DNA of 64,000 bases from Ligustrum vulgare (Eukaryota > Streptophyta > Magnoliopsida > Lamiales > Oleaceae): NCBI GenBank assembly GCA_963555705.1, contig OY743177.1:53328096-53392095 (forward strand). The letters are read 5' to 3'. Under the pieces are notes generated by a model, which was not told the DNA's origin, did no database searches, and worked only from the letters and a program-made list of their open reading frames with translations. A program made the translations under genes and the position numbers. Shown here one piece after another: positions 1 through 9,983 of this stretch (position 1 is its first letter; each line of letters opens with the position of its first letter).

Positions 1-785
1 TTGACTGGATTTGACGATATGACTTGATCACTATTATGAATACCTTGACTGGAGGATATGACTCGCTCACTCATGAAAGGTAATTATTTCATTATGTTGA
101 CACCGCCTATATGGTCAGTTTAAGGAATACTTTACATATATTCAAGTTTTATATTATTTCAGAAACACCTCAATTGTTGGTTAATTCTAACATATTAGAG
201 GTTGTTGTCAACATATATACGTGGTGATAAAACCCCAGTATTATTATTGTTAATATATATATATATATATACAATATTATTGTTATTTATTTCATTTAAT
301 GATACCAGAAGTTATCAATACTAAAGTTAGAAAATATTTTATCAAATGATACCAGAAGTTATCATTACCAAAAGTTGGTAAATATTGATAAAAAGTTATC
401 AATACCAAAAAGGTTGATAGATGTTAATAAAAAATATTTTATCAAACGGTACCAGGAGTTACCATTATTTGTATTGAAAAGATAGATAAAAATGGATTAT
501 CTAACAAGAGAATGTTGATGTATGATAAGATAATATCACATGATAGCATGGACATAGCTAATGTGAAAATAATCTCATCAGTATTATGAGATGAATATTA
601 GATGATAAGTATTTGAAAAAGTTCTTGCACGAGCAATTATGTATTCCAGAAGAAGTACATATTTACTCTAGAAGAAGTAAAAATTATCATCTAAACATAC
701 TAAAATGTTATTATCATTATTGCTCCTGAAGAAGCATAAAACAAGTCATACATAAAAGGAGGAAACATTTATGATCCTCAAAGTG

Positions 786-1000
786 AGAGATGTGTTTCGG
801 GAGTAGCCGTATCCTACCACCTCTGAACTTTTGAGGACATAAAGAAACACTCAAAGAGGTGTGTTTCAAGAGTAAGGATACTCTGTACTCTACCACCTAT
901 CTTTGAGGTACACAAGATTAAACATTGATAAAATCCTAGAAATTTAAGGTGTGTCTCAAGAGTAAGAATACTCCGTACTCTACCACCATCTATTCTAGGA
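786..1000 (-). repeat. Three imperfect repeats downstream of the LOG-like ORF
   Basis: Copies begin near 786, 861 and 949. They share the words 'gtgtgtctcaagagtaag' and 'tactctaccacc'. On the minus strand two of them encode SILTLETHL. The same nucleotide word occurs once inside the Cys-rich ORF near 2086-2104, where it encodes part of LTLETHPSG. So a piece of that ORF appears to have been duplicated on the far side of the LOG-like ORF. Confidence 0.6.
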
Positions 1001-1001
1001 T

Positions 1002-1655
1002 TCACAAAGTTAAGTTTACATTAACCGGACTCCATTTTCGCTTGATTCCCCTTCCTTGCGACCAATCTATCTTAACTCCTGCTGGATCTTTTATGGGGAC
1101 ATATGATTGCAACTTATCCAGCAGTTCCTCGATAGTAGGAGCAGAAATAAGGATTCTCCTAGAAAATGGAGAGATGAATCCCTGTTCCACAGCATAATCA
1201 AGAAATGTTAGCAAACCATCAAAGAAATTGTTAACATTTAAAAGCCCAATAGGCTTGGTATGGAGATCTAAATGAGCCCAGGAGGTAATATTAAAGATTT
1301 TCTCTAAAGTACCAAGACCACCAGGCATGGCAATGAAGGCATCAGAACCATATAACATGCAAGTTATGCGTTCATGGATAGATAAGGTTTGTACTTCATG
1401 CCCTCGTGTTTTGCCTGAGATATCAACTAAAGGAACGGGTATAACACCTATTACTCTTGATTTTTCTGCTTGAGCAGATTGGGAAACACAACCCATCAAT
1501 CCACTGCTACCTCCTCCATATACTAGATTGATACCTTTCTCTCCCAACTTTTTTCCCAAATCCACGGCTGCTTCTAGATACCAAAAACCTTTCCCTACAT
1601 TTGATCCACAAAATACACAGATAGTTTTGATCGGTCGAAGTTTTGGTCCTTCCAT
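1002..1655 (-). CDS. LOG-like cytokinin riboside 5'-monophosphate phosphoribohydrolase, intronless copy
   Basis: The 217-codon ORF has the usual length of plant LOG proteins, which release active cytokinin bases from their nucleotides. The Rossmann-type start ICVFCGSN is at residues 12-19, the loop YGGGSSGLMG at 46-55, HER at 94-96, and the family signature region PGGLGTLEK at 111-119. The family motif is PGGxGTxxE; here the final Glu is Lys119 (codon at 1299-1301), so catalysis is doubtful. Plant LOG genes normally have several introns and this copy has none, which points to a retrocopy. It lies antisense in a copia-like element, about 275 bp downstream of a Cys-rich ORF on the same strand. 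There are no frameshifts or internal stops, so it is either young or under some constraint. A decayed gene that happens to remain open is the alternative. Confidence 0.75.
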   Translation of the reverse strand: MEGPKLRPIKTICVFCGSNVGKGFWYLEAAVDLGKKLGEKGINLVYGGGSSGLMGCVSQSAQAEKSRVIGVIPVPLVDISGKTRGHEVQTLSIHERITCMLYGSDAFIAMPGGLGTLEKIFNITSWAHLDLHTKPIGLLNVNNFFDGLLTFLDYAVEQGFISPFSRRILISAPTIEELLDKLQSYVPIKDPAGVKIDWSQGRGIKRKWSPVNVNLTL

Positions 1656-1930
1656 CTTTGAGAATATAAGGAAGAAAAAACTTATGAAGAAAATGATATT
1701 TTAGGATGTATGAAACTGTGAAAATCATTGGCTTTTTAAACTTGAAAAACTTCACTATTTATTGCTCATCTTTTGAAAAAGTGAAAACCTAATTCTGACT
1801 AAATTACACTACTTTTGATAAAGCTTACCTTTCGGTGATTTTTCAATACACTTTATCAATACTCGAGAAATGAAACATGAAAATATTTTATGTACAAATA
1901 TAAATACACAATATACTGATTTACCTTGTA
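1656..1930. other. Spacer between the LOG-like ORF and the Cys-rich ORF
   Basis: An AT-rich spacer of 275 bp. I see no clear TATA box, splice site or repeat in it. It could be the 5' leader of the LOG-like ORF or the linker of a bicistronic transcript. Confidence 0.4.
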
Positions 1931-2476
1931 TTAATGCTGCATAGCCAAAACATCATTGTTTATAACAGCCTGGCAAACAGGATCTTTTGCTACTATATTT
2001 TTGAGACTATAACGGTTTTTATCCTCGTTAAATTGAGCATATAAGGAAAGGAGCTCACGTTGCACATACCCACTTGGGTGCGTCTCAAGAGTTAATCGGA
2101 TATCATCCAATGACTCCTTACTCAGTCCACCCTTAATGAAATTGATTTTATCATCCCGATTTCTAGAAGAATATCCTACTGATTTGCAACGAGTATCACA
2201 TGTCCAACGAGCACATTTGTAACAACCGTTAAGCCTTTTTGCTCTTCGTTTCTTTGCAAAAGTACTCTTACCTAAACCAGGCATGTGTTTAGAAAATGAA
2301 TTTGGTAATTCACCAGCTAATCGAACTTTTGCTTCGATCAACCAACGAACATCTTCTGGAAAGCCTTGATCCATCAGCAGCCTCAATCTTTCAAGTCGAA
2401 CTCGGTAAATCTTTTTCAAAACATTTACCGGAAGATTAGAATAATATTTGCGAATATTTGATAATATAACATCCAT
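1931..2476 (-). CDS. Basic Cys-rich ORF, resembles nucleic-acid-binding proteins of Betaflexiviridae
   Basis: The 181-codon ORF has an N-terminal helix-rich part with NLPVNVLKKI (residues 14-23), then a basic stretch STFAKKRRAKR (residues 70-80) followed directly by CYKCARWTCDTRC (residues 84-96) and FIKGG (near 113-117). A basic arm running into a small Cys cluster is the layout of the short Cys-rich proteins encoded at the 3' end of carlavirus and vitivirus genomes. The C-terminal part, including LTLETHPSG and a short helix, is not something I recognise and makes the protein longer than that family. The Cys spacing is tighter than usual. It could be an endogenized viral ORF or an additional antisense ORF belonging to the retrotransposon. 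Function is not established. Confidence 0.45.
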   Translation of the reverse strand: MDVILSNIRKYYSNLPVNVLKKIYRVRLERLRLLMDQGFPEDVRWLIEAKVRLAGELPNSFSKHMPGLGKSTFAKKRRAKRLNGCYKCARWTCDTRCKSVGYSSRNRDDKINFIKGGLSKESLDDIRLTLETHPSGYVQRELLSLYAQFNEDKNRYSLKNIVAKDPVCQAVINNDVLAMQH

Positions 2477-4580
2477 TTTTTATGGATCTAATCTCTTCCC
2501 AAATGATATATTTAAACGCGTAAAGGAGCGCTCCGCGTATCAGTGATATCGATTCCATCAAGAAATAATGGAATAAATTATTGAAAAAGTGGGAACAATG
2601 AGATAATGCGTCATTACCTTTTTCGAAATAAGGGAAGATTTGGCGACAAGATTGAGATCATGAGATATTTCCTTGGATATTGTACCTGATTTTTTCGGTA
2701 TACTAAAAGTAATAAAAGTATAATGATTTGAACTATACAGAAATACTTACTGATTAAATGAATACTGTATTGAACTAGAAGTTCATACATATGTACAAAT
2801 GAAATATCTTGCTGAACCAGAAGTTCTATAATGATTGGTTAGATTCCAATTCAATAATGAGATTTATTGAGAATGCAAAATGGCATTCATTAAAGAACCA
2901 GAAGATTGTTCAGGTTAACAAGTTATCATTGCTGCTTGTTCTGAAAAGCAAATTAATTATCTCACTAAGAAAATGAATGACTGATTATTTGCTCAAGTAA
3001 TGATATTACGAGCAAAGTAATAAATGCTAGCATGAATATATCTTAAAGTCATTAATGATTTTACTAATTAATTGAGATAATAGAATATTATATTGCTAAT
3101 GATTTAGCAGATTAATAGCCTCAAGTTATTTTCTATGAGAACAACTTGAACATAAATTTCCTTATGTAGCAATATTCTACATACAAACATGTCAATACGA
3201 TGAAATAAAGATATGCTTGTAAAGCTTTATGATTTCTAAAAAGTGCGATATCTATATACACTCCAACAAAACGCACTTAGATATAATATTATAATTATGA
3301 ATGACATGTGTTGCGGCATTGTTAGCCGACTGATATAATACAAGATTCTTGAATATTATGGGGAAATTAAACAATAACATGCATGAAGCGTGATCAAGCT
3401 TAAAGCGTAATTATGCCTGAAGCATAATGACAATCGATTCCAAAAACAAATATCTCTTGAATAATTGAGATGATCCCTTTGAGGCTAAATACTCATGGTG
3501 AGTAAAAGAGATATAATTAAATGTAAGAGATTCAGGCCTGATGATAAAAATACAAATAGATCTCTCTATGTTATGTTTATATTGACATAAAATGGAATCG
3601 ATAAATAAGTCGACTGCATACATACATAAACAACCCTCTTATGAAAATGAGGTTAGTGAAATTATAATACTTTGGCCAAGTATAAAATCCCAATGTAGGG
3701 ATTATTGTTATAAGACCTGAAGTCAAAACACTTAAATGTGTAAAGCCAGTAATTATATGTACAAATGAAAAATATTTCACAGTCGTAAAAGACGACTCGT
3801 TGAGCGCAAAATTTTTCATAAAATTGGCATTAAATATGGTGGATAGACTATAGTCTAAATTCACTAGTTTGAGCTCTTTGATATACCAATGAGTGAGATC
3901 AAAAAGTGTGATTCTCATCTCGGTACTTTGGGAGTTTTCTTTGATGTACCAGTTGATCGCGGTACGTTGGGATTTCAAGCAAAATGATTATAGATTATAT
4001 GTCGAAATTGATATCTATTTCAATGATTGATTATGCTCCTGCAAATTAGAAATTGCAGTTTATAAAGTACAAGAACATACATGTATAAATCATTGAAAGA
4101 TTCAATTTGCCCAAAATAATATCATTATAGAATGAAATGTGATTCTTAAAATAAAATCACGTGAATAATGATATGATACATATGACCCCATAATATAATA
4201 TGTTGAAAATGAAATTGGAGTGTACTATTATTATATTTGAATATTTGGGCATGCAATTGATTTTCAATATGCAAAATTATATTATCCACCGGGAAAATGA
4301 ATATTCACCCGAAGTGAATTTGAAAATGAATATTTAATTATTCATCAGAAGTGAATTCTAGATTTTGATAGAACTGAATCAATTCTAGATTTGAGTAATG
4401 CAATCAGTTAACTAACTAAACATTGCTTGGTATAGCATGTTCAGTAAATGAGCTATGACTTCATAAATGAGTTATAAACTATTTATAAAAGCTCATCACA
4501 AACTATATGTTTGATGAAATGATTTGAGATTGCATTAATATACTTATGATATTCCTATGAAGGGAACAAATACGCACTGC
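2477..4580. other. Non-coding AT-rich part of the copia-like element
   Basis: About 2.1 kb with no ORF I can support. The short ORFs antisense at 3411-3623 and 3577-3978 have no recognisable domains and biased composition. Short repeats around 'gaactagaagttc' and 'accagaagtt' occur near 2770-2910. Confidence 0.5.
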
Positions 4581-5407
4581 ACTCTTTTTCCCTTAACTGA
4601 GGTTTTGTCCCACAGGGTTTTCCTAGTAAGGTTTTTAATGAGGCGGCAATTATGGAGCAATTATGGCGTATCAATGAGAATAATGTACTCTTTTTCCCTT
4701 CGCTAAGGTTTTGTCCCACAGGGTTTTCCTAGCAAGGTTTTTGAGACATTGTCACAGCTATTTGCAAGTAATAATTCAACAACAAGCTCTCTCTTTAAAT
4801 TGTGCTGGAATGATATCGACAAATGAAGAAAATCATAGACATTTGCAATGGTATCAACAAATGGAGAAAATCATAGACATCTTATGAAGAATGTTATGAT
4901 ATCAGCTACACACAAGAAGATTTTCATATATACATATTTCAGACGAAAGATGATATCATTATTCAAAAGGTTCATGAATACTTGATTGCACACTTCAGGG
5001 GGAGAATCATGCTGTCTTTTTCCTTCGTCCAGGTTTTTGTCCCACAGGGTTTTCCTGACAAGGTTTTAACGAGGCAGCGGCTGTACCCTTTTTCCTTCGT
5101 TCAGATTTTGTCCCATTGGGTTTTACTGACAAGGTTTTAACGAGGCAGACCTAAAGCAAGGCAGCACTAAAGACCTAAAGCAAGGCAGCACTAAAGCACT
5201 GAAGCAATAAAGCAATGAAGCACTTCAGCACTTCATAATTCGAAGTTTCAAGTACATGATTTGTACTACTTATCATTGATGTCATTTTGGATATTAGACT
5301 CAATGATTAATGATGACATACATAAAAAGGGGAGTAGCTGTACTCTTTTTCCTTCGCTCAAGTTTTATCCCACTGGGTTTTCTTAGCAAGGTTTTAACGA
5401 GGCAGAC
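4581..5407 (+). repeat. Five copies of the copia 3' 'ttttgtcccacagggttttcc' type motif
   Basis: Copies start near 4581, 4685, 5012, 5082 and 5339, each about 60-68 bp. Each reads roughly ctctttttcccttcg, then gttttgtcccacagggtttt, then aaggttttaacgaggca. This motif is characteristic of the region between pol and the 3' LTR in many plant Ty1/copia elements, usually in one or two copies. Some copies follow a G-run such as aaaaggggag (near 5325) or caggggga (near 4996), as if a PPT-containing unit had been amplified. Between copies 4 and 5 there are short repeats of 'aaagcaaggcagcact'. Confidence 0.75.
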
Positions 5408-5435
5408 AATTGAGCAAGCGAGTAATATGTCATTC

Positions 5436-5444
5436 AAGGGGGAG
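5436..5444 (+). other. Polypurine tract of the copia-like element
   Basis: aagggggag lies immediately before the LTR start TGTTATGAA. This is the position and composition of the plus-strand primer site and fixes the element's orientation. Confidence 0.75.
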
Positions 5445-5690
5445 TGTTATGAATTAATGGGTGTGAGGTAAGAAAATTAGGTATTAGGTTTGAGTGAAAT
5501 ATTACTCTTATACCCCTGTAAAATTTACATATTACGATTATACCATTATCCGCCCCCCCTATAAATAGGGCACCATATATTCATTTGTAACTTGCACCAA
5601 TTCTTGATAATCAAGAGAATCCTCCTCCTTCTCTCTAGTTCTCAATCTCTCTCTAATTCTTGTGTTTAGAATTTTGATAGTTTCACAACA
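5445..5690 (+). mobile_element. 3' LTR of the copia-like element
   Basis: The 246-bp LTR starts TGTTATGAA and ends TTTCACAACA, giving TGTT...AACA inverted ends. It contains a TATA-like ctataaatag near 5560-5570 and CT-rich sequence in the R/U5 part. The PPT abuts its left side. The 5' LTR is outside the window, so insertion age cannot be estimated. Confidence 0.75.
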
Positions 5691-6179
5691 TTTATTGAAC
5701 ATTTGCAAACAAGTGTTTAAGTTGGTGACCAAATAGGATTTTCACACACATATATATAGTGTGTTTAGATAAAAGTAAAGTATTGGACTCGCCCATCTAA
5801 AAATTAGATAGTAAATACTTTTACCAATTTGGAGCATGATACATGCACAATATGGATGATAATATGGTTTACAATCTTTACTAAAAGACAAATTTCTAAA
5901 TGTATAATTACAATGTTTTTCTTTTAGTTATAAATCTTTTTGCCTATGTTTGGTAATAACATCTCAATTCTCCAAATCATTTTTTAATCACATATATTTT
6001 CTCTATTCACTTTTCAACCACATAATTTATCTAGAAAACATAAAAAATATGTCTTTAAACACAAATGTTTAACAAACAGAGCTTTAGATGTATTTTCCAA
6101 ATTTATGTATTTATTATTGTAGTAAAATTCACAAAACATACTATGATATGTCAAAGTTTTTCTTCTATAATTATATCTA
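5691..6179. other. AT-rich flank with a degenerate MITE-like piece (about 5944-6080)
   Basis: The MITE-like piece starts gcctatgtttggtaa and ends ttaacaaacagagc, roughly inverted. Its internal words 'ttttcaaccacataattt' recur at 24400-24480, 26110-26160, 42360-42420 and 51940-51990, so it belongs to a dispersed family in this window. I see no gene. Confidence 0.4.
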
Positions 6180-6424
6180 GTTCTTCAATATTTTCTTCTG
6201 TTTTACAATGAGTTCATCAGTATCGATTATAATTTCAGTTACTGTTGGATTTATAAACGAATCTCTTTGTTTTAAAATTATATCTAAATATCCTTTATAA
6301 AACTTTTCTCCTAAATAATTTCTTTGATATTCTATTTTCGTTTTTAGTTTCTCTTATATCCATAAAATCTTTAATAGTTTCAAGTGTTAAATTAATTAAA
6401 GGTTCTAAGTTCATGAAAATAATT

Positions 6425-6697
6425 TTAATCTTCATATATATTATCTGGATCTAACATAAATTTAGCATTAGCATAAAATGTATAAAATCTACTATTACAT
6501 GCTAAATTCTTTTCTTCTATAATTATTTCTAATTCTGCAATTTTCTGTTCTAAATCACTAATCAACCTTTGTCTAGATTTTATAATTCTAATAAATTCTG
6601 TGAAATCTGTAAATGAAGGATGTTGTATTGCTAAATCTAAAATAAATATATAATGATCTCCCAATTCGTTTCTTATAATTTCTATTTGAATATTCAT
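6425..6697 (-). pseudogene. Coiled-coil ORF downstream of the pararetroviral promoter
   Basis: A 90-codon ORF with a heptad-like stretch SDLEQKIAELEIIIEEKN at residues 47-64. Reading continues with frameshifts to about 6180 with more Lys/Glu-rich coiled-coil sequence. It lies on the same strand as, and downstream of, the duplicated promoter region at 7283-7887. It may be the beginning of a second, partial virus copy in tandem. No domain is recognised. Confidence 0.4.
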
Positions 6698-7282
6698 TTT
6701 TCTAGTAGGTCTTCAAATTCTTTTAATATTTCGGACTTAAGCTAATTAAAGGTTTTATATTCATAAACAAACTATATAACTTTAAAAGTAAGTAAGCGGG
6801 CAATAATAAGCACTAAAATAATTTCAAGTAATATAAACTTTAATAATAAGGGCAATACATAATCCACCATAAATGATTAATAATACTTCTTTCTACATAT
6901 GGGTTCGTTACGCTTCTTTGTAAATCTGTTTTTAAAAGATTTTTTTAATCGTTGCTACTCGAAATACTCATGCATTAATGGATGCTCAAAAGACTTACTC
7001 CAATACTTTTTTGTTTCACATTTAAACAAACACTTCAAAGAGGTTTAGCACAATCCAAATTCGTTTCCTACCTCTGGATGTACTCTTTTAACAAAAAATT
7101 TATAAAGAATAAACTTATAGACTCTTACATAAATAGAGTATTACTAACTAGTTAATGGCTTCATATATATCTTGATGGAGTTTAGTTACTCATACCTTCT
7201 GTTAGTTGTTTCTGGATTGATTTGATGAAAGGAATTTTAAACTAGGAATGAAAAAGAAAAACAATAGATGGAGAGAATATAA

Positions 7283-7887
7283 ATCTTTATTGATGAAAAT
7301 CAATATGATTTCAGATGTCTTACAATGAGGAGAAGCTCCTCCTTTTATAGATGATAAAAGATAAGTTGGGGGACATGATAAGATTCCCTAACCTTTACAT
7401 ATTTAAAGTAGATAAATCATAGATAAGGTTACAATAATTTCTACTTCTTTTCTAAAGTTTCACATGGGTCTAGACTCCCATGTCTTAAATAATTCATATC
7501 AGATAAAATAAGTCTCGTCTTCATTGTAGTTGAGTTGGTCTCCACAGCTTTCACAATTGTGACATGTCTATACTTCCATTAGTTGATGTAATCTTTATTG
7601 ATGAAAACCAATATGATTTCGGATGTCTTACAATGATGAGAAGCTCCTCCTTTTATGGATGATAAAAGATAAGTTGGGGGATATGATAAGATTCCCTAAC
7701 CTTTACATATTTAAAGTAGATAAATCAAAGATAAGGTTATAATAATTTCTACTTCTTTTCGAAAGTTTCACATGGGTCTAGACCCCCATGTCTTAAATAA
7801 TTCATATCAAACAAAATAAGTCTCGTCTTCATTGTAGTTGAGTTGGTCCCCACAACTGACATGTCTGTACTTCCATTAGTTGATGTA
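7283..7887 (-). promoter_or_regulatory. Tandemly duplicated pararetroviral intergenic/promoter region
   Basis: Two copies with a period of about 308 bp (7283-7590 and 7591-7887). On the minus strand copy 1 has CTATAAAAGG (7341-7350) followed by GAGGAGCTTCTCCTCATTG and GTAAGACATC, the TATA-plus-start arrangement of a 35S-type promoter. In copy 2 the TATA reads CCATAAAAGG. The second copy also contains the end of the polyprotein ORF (7829). It lacks about 15 bp present in the first copy near 7545-7560. Confidence 0.6.
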
Positions 7888-8554
7888 GGTGGTCATATGC
7901 TTCTCTGCTTAAGTCCAAATTATTGATGAGTATATTCTCAGCATATTCTTTTGGTCTCCATGATTGGCTATTAACTTGTTTGACTATTGCAATGATGTAG
8001 ATCAATAATTTATCGTTATTAGATTCATATACCAAACATTAGTTTGTTCAAGGGTATCTCTAAATTTTGTGTACATGACTTTGAATCCCAGCCCTTTTTC
8101 CTGGAATAGCTTTAATTTGCTCATCTTTATCAAATGGTTTAATTTTTTTTTCTGTAAGGATGGCTTTGCTAGTTACTCCAAGTTTTATAATAGGTTCTGC
8201 AAGGATGGCTTTGTCAATGGCTTTTTCTTTGGAATATGAACTCCCAATAATCGATAAGTTAGATACTTCTTCATCAATGAGAAGTTTTACATATAATTTC
8301 TTCACTGGAGAGGATTGGGATCCTCTTTTGTACATTTCTTCAAGAGAAGTAACATTTGATTTGTAAAATGATAGTTCATTGTTAGTTTGTACAATCTGTG
8401 TCATGCAAGTATTCACATGGTTGAATAGATTTGTATAGTTGATGTTCATTTGACTCGTGGCCAAATTGAGTTCTTCTACTTTCTTATATAGTTCCTCCAC
8501 ACCTGAATAATAGTCTGCAATTACATTGTCATTACCTTCAATATGAATAATCAT
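7829..8554 (-). pseudogene. C-terminal end of the pararetroviral polyprotein, after RNase H
   Basis: Two reading segments (8554-8060 and 8035-7829) follow the RNase H region. The first begins with GNDNVIADYYSG, typical of the end of a caulimovirid RNase H domain (DNxxADxLSR-like). It continues with a coiled-coil EELYKKVEELN and a Lys/Ile-rich tail. The frame is broken between 8060 and 8035. The extension past RNase H is unusual for badnavirus-type polyproteins. Confidence 0.55.
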
Positions 8555-8559
8555 AATGA

Positions 8560-9978
8560 CTAAGTTCTACTTGCCATCTAATTAATCTTTTATTAACAAT
8601 AGTTGGAACAATTTCTTTAGTTAATCAATATTTAATTTGAGTATTATCAATTCTAATTTTAAATTTTGTAGTAATAATAAATAATTCAAAGTTCTTAACA
8701 GAAAATTTAACTTCTAATATTTCTTTTTCATTAATATGATAATTAGTTTGGGATTGAGTATAACTTTCACTTGTGTATTGTGCAATTCTTTCTTCATCCT
8801 CTTTTGGATAAATATATTTTTAAGTATTGTTCCTTATGCTGTTTCACATGAATCGGTTTCTACTATCCATTCATATTTATTTTTTTGGATAATTCTAGTT
8901 ATGGTAAATCTTTATAAAGATCTTTAATTTTTGTACTTCTTCCATCTTTGGACTATGTAGTCCATTTAGTTTTTCCTTTTAGTCTTTTTTTGTAAAGGAA
9001 TTAAATGTTTTGATAGGTTAGATATGTACTTTCTAGTCTGATTTACAAGTCCTTAAAAGTTTTGTAATTGTGTTTTATCTTTTATATAATTGTCAAACTC
9101 TTGTATTTTGTACTTATATGTTTTTTGAGTTTAATTCCTTCTTGATCTTGACTATTTATAGATCCTAAAAATTCTGCTTTCTCTTTAGTTATTTCCATTC
9201 TTGTGGCTGATAATATTATTCCACTGTTTTTTACAATATCTATAAAGATAGTAAGATGTTTTATATGGTCTTCTCTAGTTTCAGAGTAAATAAGAACATC
9301 ATCAATATAATGATAAAATGGTAATAGTCTTTAAATATTTTATCCATGTATCTTTGGAATTCTCCTACTATTTTTAAATCCAACTGGTAAAATATTTCAT
9401 TTGTAAAATCCTTGTGGTACTGTAAAAGCTGTTAAATGTCTAAATTCTTCAGTTAACATAATATGGTAAAATTCCGATTGTAGATCAAACTTAGAGAAAT
9501 ACTTATTTCCCCTAATTTGATTAAATAATACTTATTGGTATGGAATTGGTAACTTAATTCTTTTGTATAAGTATTTAATCTTTTATAATTAGTTACCATG
9601 CTAGAAATTCCTCTTTTTTGTTCTGAATGTTTTACTACTATAAAAGTTGAGCTACTATGTTTACTATTAGATTATGTAAAAAAAAAAAAAAATTCTAACA
9701 TTTCTTTTATACGCATTTCAAATTTAGGTAATTCTTTTGGTGTATGTTTAATTTGTTTTATGCTAATAATTTTGGTGTCGTCTTCTAATATTATTTATGC
9801 TATATGTTTATTTATGTGCCAATTTTTTAAAGAATTGTCTACTGATAGTTTTAATAATTCATATATAATATTTTTTTATTGCTATTTAGTCAAAATGTTC
9901 TTGTACTAAGTTTATCCTATTTTTATTAGACATAAATTGTATTATTTTCGTTAGTTTTGTCTATCCTCACCATGCTAA
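8560..9978 (-). pseudogene. Pararetroviral reverse transcriptase and RNase H remnant
   Basis: On the minus strand, going down from 9978, one can read the N-terminal RT linker, FSKFDLQS (near 9490), AFTVPQGFYK (near 9415-9440), the catalytic block YIDDVLIYSE (near 9285-9315), TKEKAEFLGS (near 9170-9200), and then RNase H words such as ETDS and NEKE. Stops occur throughout, and a 14-A run near 9680 breaks the frame. YIDD lies within the variation seen in this family. The enzyme copies pregenomic RNA; this copy is dead. At 9978 it is cut by the solo LTR and resumes at 11732. Confidence 0.7.
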
Positions 9979-9983
9979 GCTGC

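Larger units (their letters stand above)
1..5444 (+). mobile_element. Degenerate 3' internal region of a Ty1/copia-like retrotransposon
   Basis: The stretch ends in a polypurine tract and an LTR (5445-5690), so it is internal sequence of a + strand element whose 5' LTR would lie left of the window. It is very AT-rich and I could not read gag or pol in it. Short diverged repeats of the kind 'accagaagttat' recur at about 300-470 and 2780-2910, and 'ccagaagaagta' words recur at 645-735; I associate such repeats with long copia 3' non-coding regions. Two ORFs lie antisense inside it (1002-1655 and 1931-2476). The copia assignment rests on the repeated motif at 4581-5407 plus the PPT and LTR. The length and the lack of coding sequence suggest a non-autonomous or decayed element. 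Confidence 0.65.

Noticed and set aside
3411..3978. Two overlapping minus-strand ORFs in the copia-like region
   Set aside because: No domain, no start context, biased AT composition; treated as chance frames.
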